From JALTDM01 sp964421355 (GTDB lineage: Bacteria > Bacteroidota > Bacteroidia > Bacteroidales > JALTDM01): 64,000 bases of DNA. Below are positions 26,317 through 34,660 of the stretch, in pieces. Below the pieces are notes generated by a model, which searched no databases, had not been told where the DNA came from, and saw nothing but the letters and a program-made list of their open reading frames with translations. The position numbers and the translations under genes are program-made. Position 1 is the stretch's first letter. Every line of letters starts with the position of its first letter. The DNA lies in assembly GCA_964421355.1 (NCBI GenBank), contig CAYQWX010000002.1, forward strand, positions 11,085-75,084, given 5' to 3'.

Positions 26317-28092
26317 TTATACTCTATTCCGTTTTGTGTAGTGGGTGTGCAGCAATTTATGTGATTTTTCACCAAGAGGTTCTTTAAGATATTCTTTATA
26401 TACCTGAACTATTTCAGGATTTTCATGTGATTTTCTAACAGGTAATCCTTCGTCTTCTCTGTAAATAGCTTCAATACGTTTTTGTCGCACCTCATCATTA
26501 GTAGGTATAGGCTGTCCTCCTCCTCCGATACAGCCACCAGGACATGCCATAATTTCAATAAATAGATAAGGTGATTTTCCTGCTTTTATTTGGTCCATTA
26601 CTTTTCTGGCATTTTTCAAACCGTGGGCTACAGCTACTTTTGCTTCTACTCCTTCCAAAAATTTGAATTCTTCTTTGCAATTTTCAAATTTAATGGCTGC
26701 TTCTTTTACGCCATCTAATCCTCTTACAGGTGTTATGTTTAATCTATCAAAAGGCACTTCTCTGCCTGTAACTACTTCATAAACAGTGCGCAATGCTGCT
26801 TCCATTACACCACCTGTTGCTCCAAATATAACTGCAGCACCACTACCTTTTCCCATTATGGAGTCAAAATCTTCTTCGGGAAGTTTTTTCAAATCTATTC
26901 CTGCTTGTTTTATCATCTTGGCTAATTCTCTTGTTGTAAGTCCTGCATCAATATCTTGATAACCACTACTTCTCATTTCTGGGCGGTTAGCCTCAAACTT
27001 TTTAGCGGTACATGGCATAATAGAAACTGATACAATTTTGGAAGGGTCTAATCCTTTCTTTTCTGCATAATATGTTTTAGCTAATGCCCCAAACATTTGT
27101 TGTGGAGATTTACATGTTGATAAATGGTCTAATAAGTTGGGGTACATGTGCTCTATGAATTTTATCCATCCTGGAGAGCAGGAAGTAATCATAGGTAAGG
27201 CAACATCTTTGCCATCTACGAGTTTTTCTTTGAGACGTTTAAGCAACTCATGGCCTTCTTCTATAATTGTAAGGTCTGCGGCAAAGTTTGTGTCTAGTAC
27301 TGAGTCGAATCCTAAACGGCGAAGTGCAGCTGCCATTTGACCTGTTACTATGGTGCCATGAGGTAATCCAAACGGTTCTCCCAATGCAACACGCACAGAT
27401 GGAGCTGTGTTTACTATTACATGCTTTTCGGGATCTTCTATTGCTTCCCATATTTCATCGTAATATGTCCTTTCGGTTAGAGCTCCTGTTGGACAGTGTA
27501 TTACGCATTGTCCACAATTGGTGCAAGCAACTTCTCCGAAAGTTTTTTCCATAAAAGTAGTGATCATCATATCTTTTCCTTTGAATATGGGACTTAGTGC
27601 ATTTACTCCTTGTATTTCGGCACAAGTTCTTACACATCTTTGGCATCTTATACATTTTGAAGGGTCATACCGTAATGCTGTACTTTTATCTATGTGGTAT
27701 TCTCTTCCAGTAGTTAGATTTATGAATACTGGTTCTTCGGCATAAAAATCTGCTGCTAAATTTTGCAGTTCGCAATTACCGTTTTTGTAGCACGAAGTAC
27801 ATTCTTCTTTGTGTTCACTCAAGAGAAGCTGCAATATAGTTCTTCGTGCATTTCTTACTTTTGGTGAATTTGTTTCTATTTCCATACCTTCTTCTACAGG
27901 TATAGCACAAGAAGCTTCTAATCGTTGGTGTCCTTTTATTTCTACCACACAAACTCTACAGTTTCCTGCTACACACAAGTCGTCATGGTAGCACAAAGTT
28001 GGTATTTCTATGCCTAATTTTTTTGCGGCTTCCAATATAGTTGTACCTTCGGGTACTTGCACTTTTTGATTGTTTATTGTTATTGTAATCAT
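26317..28092 (-). CDS. hydA: [FeFe] hydrogenase catalytic subunit (trimeric NADH/ferredoxin-linked type)
   Basis: 591 residues. In order: [2Fe-2S] domain (C34, C45, C48, C62), His-Cys3 cluster (H94, C98, C101, C107), two [4Fe-4S] clusters (C147-C157; C190-C200), and the H-cluster domain with L1 TSCSPGW (303-309), L2 MPCTAKKFE (C361) and L3 EIMACPGGCIGGGGQP (C517, C521), then the small-subunit-like tail. It makes or consumes H2; with HydB and HydC it probably couples NADH and reduced ferredoxin oxidation to proton reduction in the cytoplasm. L1 has Cys-Ser where clostridial CpI has Cys-Cys (see findings). It starts 18 nt after hydB. Maturases HydE, F and G are not in the window. Confidence 0.95.
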   Translation of the reverse strand: MITITINNQKVQVPEGTTILEAAKKLGIEIPTLCYHDDLCVAGNCRVCVVEIKGHQRLEASCAIPVEEGMEIETNSPKVRNARRTILQLLLSEHKEECTSCYKNGNCELQNLAADFYAEEPVFINLTTGREYHIDKSTALRYDPSKCIRCQRCVRTCAEIQGVNALSPIFKGKDMMITTFMEKTFGEVACTNCGQCVIHCPTGALTERTYYDEIWEAIEDPEKHVIVNTAPSVRVALGEPFGLPHGTIVTGQMAAALRRLGFDSVLDTNFAADLTIIEEGHELLKRLKEKLVDGKDVALPMITSCSPGWIKFIEHMYPNLLDHLSTCKSPQQMFGALAKTYYAEKKGLDPSKIVSVSIMPCTAKKFEANRPEMRSSGYQDIDAGLTTRELAKMIKQAGIDLKKLPEEDFDSIMGKGSGAAVIFGATGGVMEAALRTVYEVVTGREVPFDRLNITPVRGLDGVKEAAIKFENCKEEFKFLEGVEAKVAVAHGLKNARKVMDQIKAGKSPYLFIEIMACPGGCIGGGGQPIPTNDEVRQKRIEAIYREDEGLPVRKSHENPEIVQVYKEYLKEPLGEKSHKLLHTHYTKRNRV

Positions 28093-28110
28093 ATTCTTAA
28101 ATTTTAACGA

Positions 28111-29292
28111 TTAGTAAATAATTTCTTCTTTGAATTCATCTACAATAGAGCAAAACGAATTTGCCACACTTTGTCCAAGTCCGCATTTTGAAGTGATTTT
28201 CATAGTTCCTGCAAGTTTGTACAATTCTTTTAAATAAACAGGGTCTTTTTCTCCTTTTTTAATGGCTTTAATTCCTTTGAGCAATTGCTGTGTGCCTACT
28301 CTACATGGTGTACATTGTCCGCAGGATTCTTCTTCAAAGAATTCTAAATAATTTTCCAGGACGCGATACATGGAACGAGTACTATTAAATATCATTATAG
28401 AACCACCTGTAGGTAGAGAATCACCTTCTAATTTTCCTGTGAAGCCTATTGTTTTTTCTTTAAATTTTGCTCTTGGAATACAAAATCCTGATACCCCCCC
28501 GACTTGTACAGCCTTTGTATTGCCGTCTCCAAATTCATTTACAAGGTCTTCTACCGTAAGTCCTAATTCTAATTCGTAAACCCCTGGTTTAGGAGTGTCA
28601 CCAGCAATAGAGAAGAGTTTGGAGCCTTTTTGTCCTTTCATTCCATATTCGGCAAATTTATCTGCACCTATTTTACATACCATCATAGCATTAACAAAGG
28701 TTTCTACATTATTTACTACAGTAGGATATCCTTTGAATCCTTTGGTTATTGGAAATGGAGGTTTGTTGCGGGGTTCTCCGCGTTTACCTTCTGCAGAATT
28801 TAGCAATGCGGTTTCTTCTCCTACTATATATGCTCCAGCCCCCATTTTTATTTCTACTCTAAAATCTATACCGAATTTGTCACAGTGTGCATGAAATTTA
28901 TTTATTTCTTTTTGAAGGTCTTCTTTTAAGTATTCATATTCGGCTCTTAAATAGATAAATCCTCTTTTTGCTCCAATTACATGTGCACATATTCCCATTC
29001 CCGAAAGCATTTTTCTTGGGACTCTTTTTAGTATTTCTCTATCTTTGAATGTGCCGGGTTCTCCTTCGTCTGCATTACTAACCACATATTTTTCTTTTCC
29101 TATGGTTTCTTTGGCAAACTTCCATTTAAGTCCTGTGGGAAATCCAGCACCTCCTCTTCCCCTTAATCCTGATTTTATAAGTTCGTTAATAATAGTATCC
29201 GGATCTTTTTTTATGGTTTCACTCATTACCTTATATGGATATTCCGAATAAGGTGCAAATATTATATCAGCTCTTTTAATTGTTGTTCCCAT
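28111..29292 (-). CDS. hydB: NuoF/HydB-type NADH-binding subunit of the [FeFe] hydrogenase
   Basis: 393 residues. FMN/NADH-binding motif GLRGRGGAGFPTGLKW, SNADEGEPGTFKDRE, the SLBB-like segment with AVQVGGVSGFC, and the [4Fe-4S] motif ESCGQCTPCRVG with the downstream Cys in SKCGLGQ. It lacks both the N-terminal thioredoxin-like [2Fe-2S] domain and the C-terminal 2[4Fe-4S] domain found in the ~600-residue HydB/HndC proteins, so it has the size of respiratory NuoF. Complex I genes are not nearby, and the tight placement between hydC (6 nt) and hydA (18 nt) supports the hydrogenase role. Confidence 0.92.
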   Translation of the reverse strand: MGTTIKRADIIFAPYSEYPYKVMSETIKKDPDTIINELIKSGLRGRGGAGFPTGLKWKFAKETIGKEKYVVSNADEGEPGTFKDREILKRVPRKMLSGMGICAHVIGAKRGFIYLRAEYEYLKEDLQKEINKFHAHCDKFGIDFRVEIKMGAGAYIVGEETALLNSAEGKRGEPRNKPPFPITKGFKGYPTVVNNVETFVNAMMVCKIGADKFAEYGMKGQKGSKLFSIAGDTPKPGVYELELGLTVEDLVNEFGDGNTKAVQVGGVSGFCIPRAKFKEKTIGFTGKLEGDSLPTGGSIMIFNSTRSMYRVLENYLEFFEEESCGQCTPCRVGTQQLLKGIKAIKKGEKDPVYLKELYKLAGTMKITSKCGLGQSVANSFCSIVDEFKEEIIY

Positions 29293-29298
29293 AATCTT

Positions 29299-29772
29299 TC
29301 AGTTTTTGTTATTTAATTTGTATTCCTTTAATATTTTTTCTACTTTATTGTTGTTTAGTTCTGTGTAGATGTTTTCATTTATCATCATTGCTGGGGCTTT
29401 ATCACATTGCCCTAAACAATTTGTTTCTAGCAATGTAAAAAGTCCGTCTGGCGTGGTTTCTCCGATTTTAATACCCAAACAATGATATATGGTATCAAGA
29501 ACTTCACTTTTCCCTTTCATATCACATACTATTGTTCTACAAACTCTTATAATGTTTTTGCCTCTTGGTTTTGTGTCTAAAAATGAATAAAAGGATGCAG
29601 TACCATATACCTCGGCACCGGATAAATCTAAGGCTTCTGCAACTTCAAAAAGTCTTTTTTCACTTAGATGTCTTTCTTCTTTTACTATTTCTCTGAGTAT
29701 AGGCAAAAGTGATTCTCGTTTTTTGCCATACTTTTCAACAAGTGTTTGTACTATATTTGTGTTTGTTGACAT
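29299..29772 (-). CDS. hydC: NuoE/HydC-type [2Fe-2S] subunit of the [FeFe] hydrogenase
   Basis: 157 residues, thioredoxin-like fold. The [2Fe-2S] ligands are C-x4-C in VCRTIVCD and C-x3-C in NCLGQCD, the usual NuoE arrangement. It relays electrons to or from the NADH-binding subunit. First gene of hydCBA. The open frame reaches 29805, but a TATTTTTG promoter box covers 29803-29810, so ATG 29772 (MSTNTN) is preferred. Confidence 0.93.
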   Translation of the reverse strand: MSTNTNIVQTLVEKYGKKRESLLPILREIVKEERHLSEKRLFEVAEALDLSGAEVYGTASFYSFLDTKPRGKNIIRVCRTIVCDMKGKSEVLDTIYHCLGIKIGETTPDGLFTLLETNCLGQCDKAPAMMINENIYTELNNNKVEKILKEYKLNNKN

Positions 29773-29802
29773 AATAATATAAAGTTTTTCTTTATTTATG
29801 AA

Positions 29803-29810
29803 CAAAAATA
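29803..29810 (-). promoter_or_regulatory. hydCBA promoter -7 element
   Basis: TATTTTTG on the minus strand, 30 nt before ATG 29772. No clear -33 box. Confidence 0.5.
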
Positions 29811-29959
29811 GGAGAGTGAGTAAACTTTTATTATGACAAAAATCATAAATAAAAATGTTTTATAATTTTTTGTAAGTTGATTGTATTTATTATTAAACAA
29901 TGTAAATTGTTCAAGTGCAATAAATAATATAAATTCTCGTTATTTTAAAAAAAAAGGAA

Positions 29960-30514
29960 ATGAGATTTATTATATTTTTATTGTTAATAATCAGTATTCC
30001 GAGTTATATTTTTGCTCAAGATACTCTTATTGATAGGGATAATACTTATTTTTTAAAATATAGTGGAAGCATTAATCTTGCTTATGATTATGGAATATAT
30101 AGTTTTTATTTACCAGGATTTGGCGTAGATAGAGAAAAATTTGAAATTGTTAATGGAGTAAAGTTAAATTCTTATATGTCAATTGGGATAGGAAGTGGTA
30201 TGCATTATTATTTTGATTTTGATAAAAAAGATGTGTGGCTTCCTATTTTTGTAAATATGAAAATTACTTTTATGAAAAATAAAATTTCTCCATTTATTTC
30301 TTTAAGCAGTGGTTATTCTTTTGATTTGAAAAATAAGTTTAATAATATTGGCTTTCTTGTAAATTCATTTTTAGGAATAAAATATAGGATGTGGAATAAA
30401 TTTTCTTTGGCTACAGGAATGGGGTTTGAAATGCAAAAGGTCAAAGTTTTTTTATGGGATAAACCTGCATATTTAAATGCAATGACTTTTAATATTAGTT
30501 TGTGGTTTAATTAA
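29960..30514 (+). CDS. Small outer-membrane beta-barrel protein, function unknown
   Basis: 184 residues with a signal peptide (ends near YIFAQD). The rest alternates hydrophobic and polar residues with many Tyr, Phe and Gly and ends in an aromatic-rich strand (NISLWFN), as expected for an eight- to ten-strand porin-like barrel (OmpW/OMP_b-brl type). It is divergent from hydCBA and stands alone before iorA. No specific family recognised. Confidence 0.6.
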   Translation: MRFIIFLLLIISIPSYIFAQDTLIDRDNTYFLKYSGSINLAYDYGIYSFYLPGFGVDREKFEIVNGVKLNSYMSIGIGSGMHYYFDFDKKDVWLPIFVNMKITFMKNKISPFISLSSGYSFDLKNKFNNIGFLVNSFLGIKYRMWNKFSLATGMGFEMQKVKVFLWDKPAYLNAMTFNISLWFN

Positions 30515-30593
30515 TATGTAAGCATTAATTTCCAATAAATAAATTTCTATTAAAAAACTTTTTTAAGTAGGAAATATTGCAACATAATTTTAT

Positions 30594-30601
30594 TATCTTT
30601 G
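30594..30601 (+). promoter_or_regulatory. iorAB promoter -7 element
   Basis: TATCTTTG, 31 nt before the iorA ATG. Confidence 0.55.
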
Positions 30602-30632
30602 AAACGAAATAAAAAAGAAAAACATACAATAG

Positions 30633-32249
30633 ATGAAAAAGTTATTATTATTAGGAGATGAAGCGGTAGCACAAGGAGGGATAGATGCCGGTATATCCGG
30701 TTTTTATGGCTATCCGGGTACTCCTTCTACAGAAATTATAGAATATGTGCAGAGAGCACCTGAAGCAAAACAAAGAAATATTCATAGAGAGTGGTCAACA
30801 AATGAAAAGACTGCAATGGAAGCTGCATTAGGAATGTCTTATGCAGGCAAGAGAGCTATTGTTACAATGAAGCATGTTGGGCTTAATGTGGCGGCGGATG
30901 CGTTTGTAAATTCAGCGATAACAGGAGTTAATGGCGGCTTGATTGTTTCAGTGGCAGATGACCCTTCTATGCACTCATCTCAAAATGAGCAAGATTCAAG
31001 GTACTATGGGAAATTTGCTTTTACACCTATATTTGAGCCTTCTAATCAGCAAGAGGCATACAATATGGTAAAATACGGGTTTGACTTATCGGAAAAATAT
31101 GGAGTGCCTGTTTTGTTGAGATTAACAACTCGTATAGCACATTCAAGAGGCGGTGTAGAAACTGTTGCGAATCCAAGAGAAGAAAATAAAGTTCGTTTAC
31201 CTGAAGATCCTGTTCAATTTGTATTGTTACCTTCAATAGCTAAAAAGAGATATGACAATTTGTTAACGGAACAACCTGCTTTGGTTGAAGAGTCTGACAA
31301 TTCCCCATTTAATAAATATATAGAAGGGCAAGACACTTCTATGGGAGTAGTTGCTTCGGGTATTGCTTATAACTATTTAATGGAAAATTTTCCGGAAGGT
31401 TGTCCTTTTCCTGTTGTGAAAATAGGTCAATATCCGCTTCCTTATGATATGTTAAAAAAACTTTTTGATAATGTAGATAGTGTATTGGTATTAGAAGAAG
31501 GCTATCCTTTTATTGAAGAGCAGTTAAGGGGACATTTTAACTATTCTCCCAAACCAATAAGAGGTAGGATGGACGGTACAGTGCCTCGCACAGGAGAATT
31601 AAATCCGAATATTGTGGCGAAGTCACTGGGTAGGGAAATAGAAGTACCGTATCCACCAAGCAGTGTAGTAAAAGTGCGTCCTCCACAATTTTGTGAGGGT
31701 TGTGGACATATATTCTTTTACAAAGCGTTAAATGAAGTAATGGAAAGCTACGGGAAAGGAAGAGTATTTGCTGATATAGGTTGTTATACTCTGGCTGCCT
31801 TACCACCATTTAATTCAATTAACTCGTGTGTAGATATGGGAGCTTCCATTACAATGGCAAAAGGTGCTGCAGATGCTGGCTTATTACCATCTGTAGCAGT
31901 AATAGGAGATTCCACTTTTACACATTCAGGTATGACGGGATTACTTGATGCCGTAAGAGAAAATACTAATATGACAGTATTTATACTTGACAACTCTGCT
32001 GTGGGGATGACGGGAGGACAAGCTTCGGCTGCTACCGGAAAGATAGATAATATTGTAAAAGGATTAGGTGTGGATCCTGACCATATAAGAGTGGTAAATC
32101 CTATTCCAAAAGAACATAAAACTATGGTAGAAGTGTTTAGGGAAGAAATAGAACATAAAGGGTTATCTGTGGTAATTCCGAGAAGAGAATGTGTGCAAAC
32201 ATATATTAGAAGAATAAAAATGCAGAAAAAAGCAAAAGCAAATAAATAA
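30633..32249 (+). CDS. iorA: Indolepyruvate:ferredoxin oxidoreductase alpha subunit, lacking the ferredoxin tail
   Basis: Oxidatively decarboxylates aryl 2-oxoacids (from Trp, Phe and Tyr) to acyl-CoA with reduction of ferredoxin. 538 residues: N-terminal pyrimidine-binding domain (GYPGTPSTEI, HREWSTNEKTA), transketolase-C-like middle, and TPP-binding domain (CEGCGH, GDSTFTHSG...NTNMTVFILDN). The usual IorA C-terminus with two [4Fe-4S] motifs is absent; the chain ends in a basic helix (RRIKMQKKAKANK). Followed 25 nt later by iorB. Confidence 0.93.
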   Translation: MKKLLLLGDEAVAQGGIDAGISGFYGYPGTPSTEIIEYVQRAPEAKQRNIHREWSTNEKTAMEAALGMSYAGKRAIVTMKHVGLNVAADAFVNSAITGVNGGLIVSVADDPSMHSSQNEQDSRYYGKFAFTPIFEPSNQQEAYNMVKYGFDLSEKYGVPVLLRLTTRIAHSRGGVETVANPREENKVRLPEDPVQFVLLPSIAKKRYDNLLTEQPALVEESDNSPFNKYIEGQDTSMGVVASGIAYNYLMENFPEGCPFPVVKIGQYPLPYDMLKKLFDNVDSVLVLEEGYPFIEEQLRGHFNYSPKPIRGRMDGTVPRTGELNPNIVAKSLGREIEVPYPPSSVVKVRPPQFCEGCGHIFFYKALNEVMESYGKGRVFADIGCYTLAALPPFNSINSCVDMGASITMAKGAADAGLLPSVAVIGDSTFTHSGMTGLLDAVRENTNMTVFILDNSAVGMTGGQASAATGKIDNIVKGLGVDPDHIRVVNPIPKEHKTMVEVFREEIEHKGLSVVIPRRECVQTYIRRIKMQKKAKANK

Positions 32250-32274
32250 GAATTTTTAAAAGATAATTGTAGTT

Positions 32275-32862
32275 ATGAAAACCGATATAATTTTAGCAGG
32301 AGTAGGCGGACAAGGTATATTGTCAACTGCCGCAATAATTGCCGCTTCGGCTCTTCAAAAAGGATTGTATGTAAAACAGTCTGAAATACATGGAATGAGT
32401 CAAAGAGGTGGTGATGTGCAATCAAATTTAAGAATATCAGACAAACCGATAGCTTCTGATTTGATACCAATGGGTAAAGCTGATATAGTACTTGGATTAG
32501 AACCTATAGAAGCATTGAGATATGTTCATTATTTGAAAAAAGAAGGTTGGCTTATTGTAGATTCTACCCCATATAAAAATATTCCTGATTATCCTCCTAT
32601 TGAAGAGGTGCTTGCAGAAATACAAAAATATCCAAATCATATTATTATCAATGCAGAGAGCGAAGCAAAGAAGTTAGGTAGTTCGTTGGTTGCCAATGTT
32701 ATACTTATAGGGGCAGTTAGTCCTTATCTTGGGTTGGAATACGAAGACTTGGAAGCCGGAATTAAAGAAATTTTCGGGAGAAAGGGAGAAACAGTAGTTG
32801 AAATGAACTTAAAAGCTCTAAAAAGAGGTCTGGAACTTTCCAGAGAGTTTGTAAATAAGTAA
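32275..32862 (+). CDS. iorB: Indolepyruvate:ferredoxin oxidoreductase beta subunit
   Basis: 195 residues, the gamma-type domain of 2-oxoacid:ferredoxin oxidoreductases. The N-terminal GVGGQGILSTAAII loop and the SEIHGMSQRGGDVQSNLR motif are diagnostic of IorB. Forms the heterodimer or tetramer with IorA. Last gene of the pair, before a strong terminator. Confidence 0.95.
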   Translation: MKTDIILAGVGGQGILSTAAIIAASALQKGLYVKQSEIHGMSQRGGDVQSNLRISDKPIASDLIPMGKADIVLGLEPIEALRYVHYLKKEGWLIVDSTPYKNIPDYPPIEEVLAEIQKYPNHIIINAESEAKKLGSSLVANVILIGAVSPYLGLEYEDLEAGIKEIFGRKGETVVEMNLKALKRGLELSREFVNK

Positions 32863-32884
32863 GTAATAATTGTAAAATAATAAG

Positions 32885-32912
32885 AAGGGGCAAAATATAG
32901 CCCCTTTTTTAT
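32885..32912. terminator. Bidirectional terminator, iorB / yjbQ-like gene
   Basis: AAGGGGC / GCCCCTT stem with an 8-nt loop, followed by TTTTATTTTTATT on the plus strand and a shorter T run on the minus strand. Confidence 0.85.
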
Positions 32913-32914
32913 TT

Positions 32915-33334
32915 TTATTCTCCAATTATTTTTATAAGTACTCTTTTATTTCTTTTACCGTCAAATTCTCCGTAAAATATTTGTTCCCAAGGTACGAGGT
33001 CAAGCTTACCGTTTGTTATGGCAATCACAACTTCACGTCCCATTACTTGTCTTTTGAGGTGAGCGTCACCATTATCTTCTCCTGTGCGATTGTGCATGTA
33101 GTGTGAATGTGGTTTTTCGGGAGCCAATTCTTCTAACCACCGTTCAAAGTCTTGGAGCAGTCCTGATTCGTCATCATTGATGAATACGCTTGCCGTAATG
33201 TGCATGGCGTTTACCAAACAAAGTCCTTCTTTTATACCGCTTTCCATTACACATTCTTCTACTTCCGTGGTAATGTTTATAAAATCCCTGCGATGTGGTG
33301 TGTTAAACCATAATTCTTCTCTATAACTTTTCAT
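32915..33334 (-). CDS. YjbQ family protein (UPF0047)
   Basis: 139 residues, full length for the family. Conserved features are NAMHITASVFINDDE, a His-rich metal-binding stretch (PHSHYMHNRTGEDNGDAHLKR), and the C-terminal LVPWEQIFYGEFDGKR. Some members have thiamin-phosphate synthase activity in vitro; the physiological role is not established. Stands alone on the minus strand. Confidence 0.93.
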   Translation of the reverse strand: MKSYREELWFNTPHRRDFINITTEVEECVMESGIKEGLCLVNAMHITASVFINDDESGLLQDFERWLEELAPEKPHSHYMHNRTGEDNGDAHLKRQVMGREVVIAITNGKLDLVPWEQIFYGEFDGKRNKRVLIKIIGE

Positions 33335-33348
33335 GACTATATGTTTTT

Positions 33349-33969
33349 TTACATTAGTATTATAACAGTAACTAGTCCTGTGAGCATTCCTGCTAATCCA
33401 CTTTCTATTAGATTGATAGTTTTTTTATTTTTACCTCCTGCAATGTATCCTTGTTTGATGTATTTCTTGTCTTTGAGTTTAGGGAATTTTTTGTCAAATT
33501 TATTCTTTGATGGTGGTATTAAAGATAATGTTATTGTAGGTATAAGTACTCCTACAGGAGAATATACCATATATCCCATTGTGGACAATTCTAAAGTGAT
33601 TGCAGTAGATAACAAGTATTCGGTAATTATTGCTATAGTGGGCTTGTAATATTTTGTTGCCAATTGTTCTCCTTTTATAAAGTCTTGCATTTGTTGTGGA
33701 GTATATTCATTTGTTGCAGGTTTATAAAAAATTTCTAATGTTCCGTTTTGTTTTTTTATGCCAAAAACATCATTTATGTCAAATTGTTTTTCCTTTGTTT
33801 TTACTTTTTTCAATACTATAGAAGCTGTAATACTACTATCTTCTTGATTAAATGTATATTTTTCTAAAGCATAAGTATTGCCATTTAATAAAATAAGAGT
33901 GTCTTTTTGAGAAAAAACTGAGAATGATGTGATAATCAGTAGTGTGAATAATGTTAAAATTTTTTTCAT
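33349..33969 (-). CDS. Secreted/membrane protein of unknown function, paralogue 1
   Basis: 206 residues with a signal peptide (ends near SVFSQK). The first part is a small beta domain (DTLILLNGNTYALEKY ... FDINDVFGIKKQNGTLEIFYKP). A predicted helix (FIKGEQLATKYY) follows, then two hydrophobic stretches around a conserved IPPSKNKF-like motif. Its layout matches the upstream neighbour (33966-34601) segment by segment, so the two arose by duplication. They overlap by ATGA and are likely translated together. No known family recognised. Confidence 0.65.
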   Translation of the reverse strand: MKKILTLFTLLIITSFSVFSQKDTLILLNGNTYALEKYTFNQEDSSITASIVLKKVKTKEKQFDINDVFGIKKQNGTLEIFYKPATNEYTPQQMQDFIKGEQLATKYYKPTIAIITEYLLSTAITLELSTMGYMVYSPVGVLIPTITLSLIPPSKNKFDKKFPKLKDKKYIKQGYIAGGKNKKTINLIESGLAGMLTGLVTVIILM

Positions 33970-34601
33970 AAACTTTTTAATTTTGATATTATTATGTATG
34001 ACGGAATACCGATTATTAGACCTGTAAAACCATATTTAAAAGAGTTAAATGATCTTATGGGTTGCCCTGCTACTTTATAGCCTTCTAAAAAATATTTATT
34101 GTTTGTAATTTTTTTTACTTTGTTGGCGGAAGGAGGAATGTAAGTCATCATCAAACTGAATCCAATTGGTAAGATAGGGGCAAATAATAAGCTTCCGCTA
34201 ATCCAACCGGATATTACAGGAGAAGTTAGTCCTATTAAAAAACTTGTGATTTTACCCAAAATGAATTTATAATGCTTGCGGGCATATTTTTCTCCCGCAA
34301 TATATTTTTTTGTATTGTCCTTTGTAAAATTTAATCCGCTTTTTTCATCTTCAAATTCTTTGAAAAAAATAATTTCTTCTCCGTTTATTTTCTTTAAAGA
34401 GAATATCTCAACGGGATAAAATTCTTTTTCTTTTATTTCTCCTGAAGGAAGTATTGTATTAAATACATACATATTGTTAGGTAATTGTTTGTAATTTTTC
34501 ACAGGAATTTGTTTTCCTGACATTAATAGAAGTGTGTCGGATTGTGCTTTTATATTATTGATAATTAGAATCACAAATAATATGTTGATTAAAATCTTCA
34601 T
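33966..34601 (-). CDS. Secreted/membrane protein of unknown function, paralogue 2
   Basis: 211 residues with a signal peptide (ends near NIKAQS). Same plan as paralogue 1: DTLLLMSGKQIPVKNY at the start, VEIFSLKKINGEEIIFFKE, the helix YIAGEKYARKHYKF, a glycine-rich hydrophobic stretch, IPPSANKVKK, and a final hydrophobic segment. The stop overlaps the start of paralogue 1 (ATGA). The duplicated pair may form a heteromer. Function unknown. Confidence 0.65.
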   Translation of the reverse strand: MKILINILFVILIINNIKAQSDTLLLMSGKQIPVKNYKQLPNNMYVFNTILPSGEIKEKEFYPVEIFSLKKINGEEIIFFKEFEDEKSGLNFTKDNTKKYIAGEKYARKHYKFILGKITSFLIGLTSPVISGWISGSLLFAPILPIGFSLMMTYIPPSANKVKKITNNKYFLEGYKVAGQPIRSFNSFKYGFTGLIIGIPSYIIISKLKSL

Positions 34602-34660
34602 TAAAATTCGTTTTTTACAAAAATAATGAAAAATTTGATAATTTCAATTGGTGAACCTGA

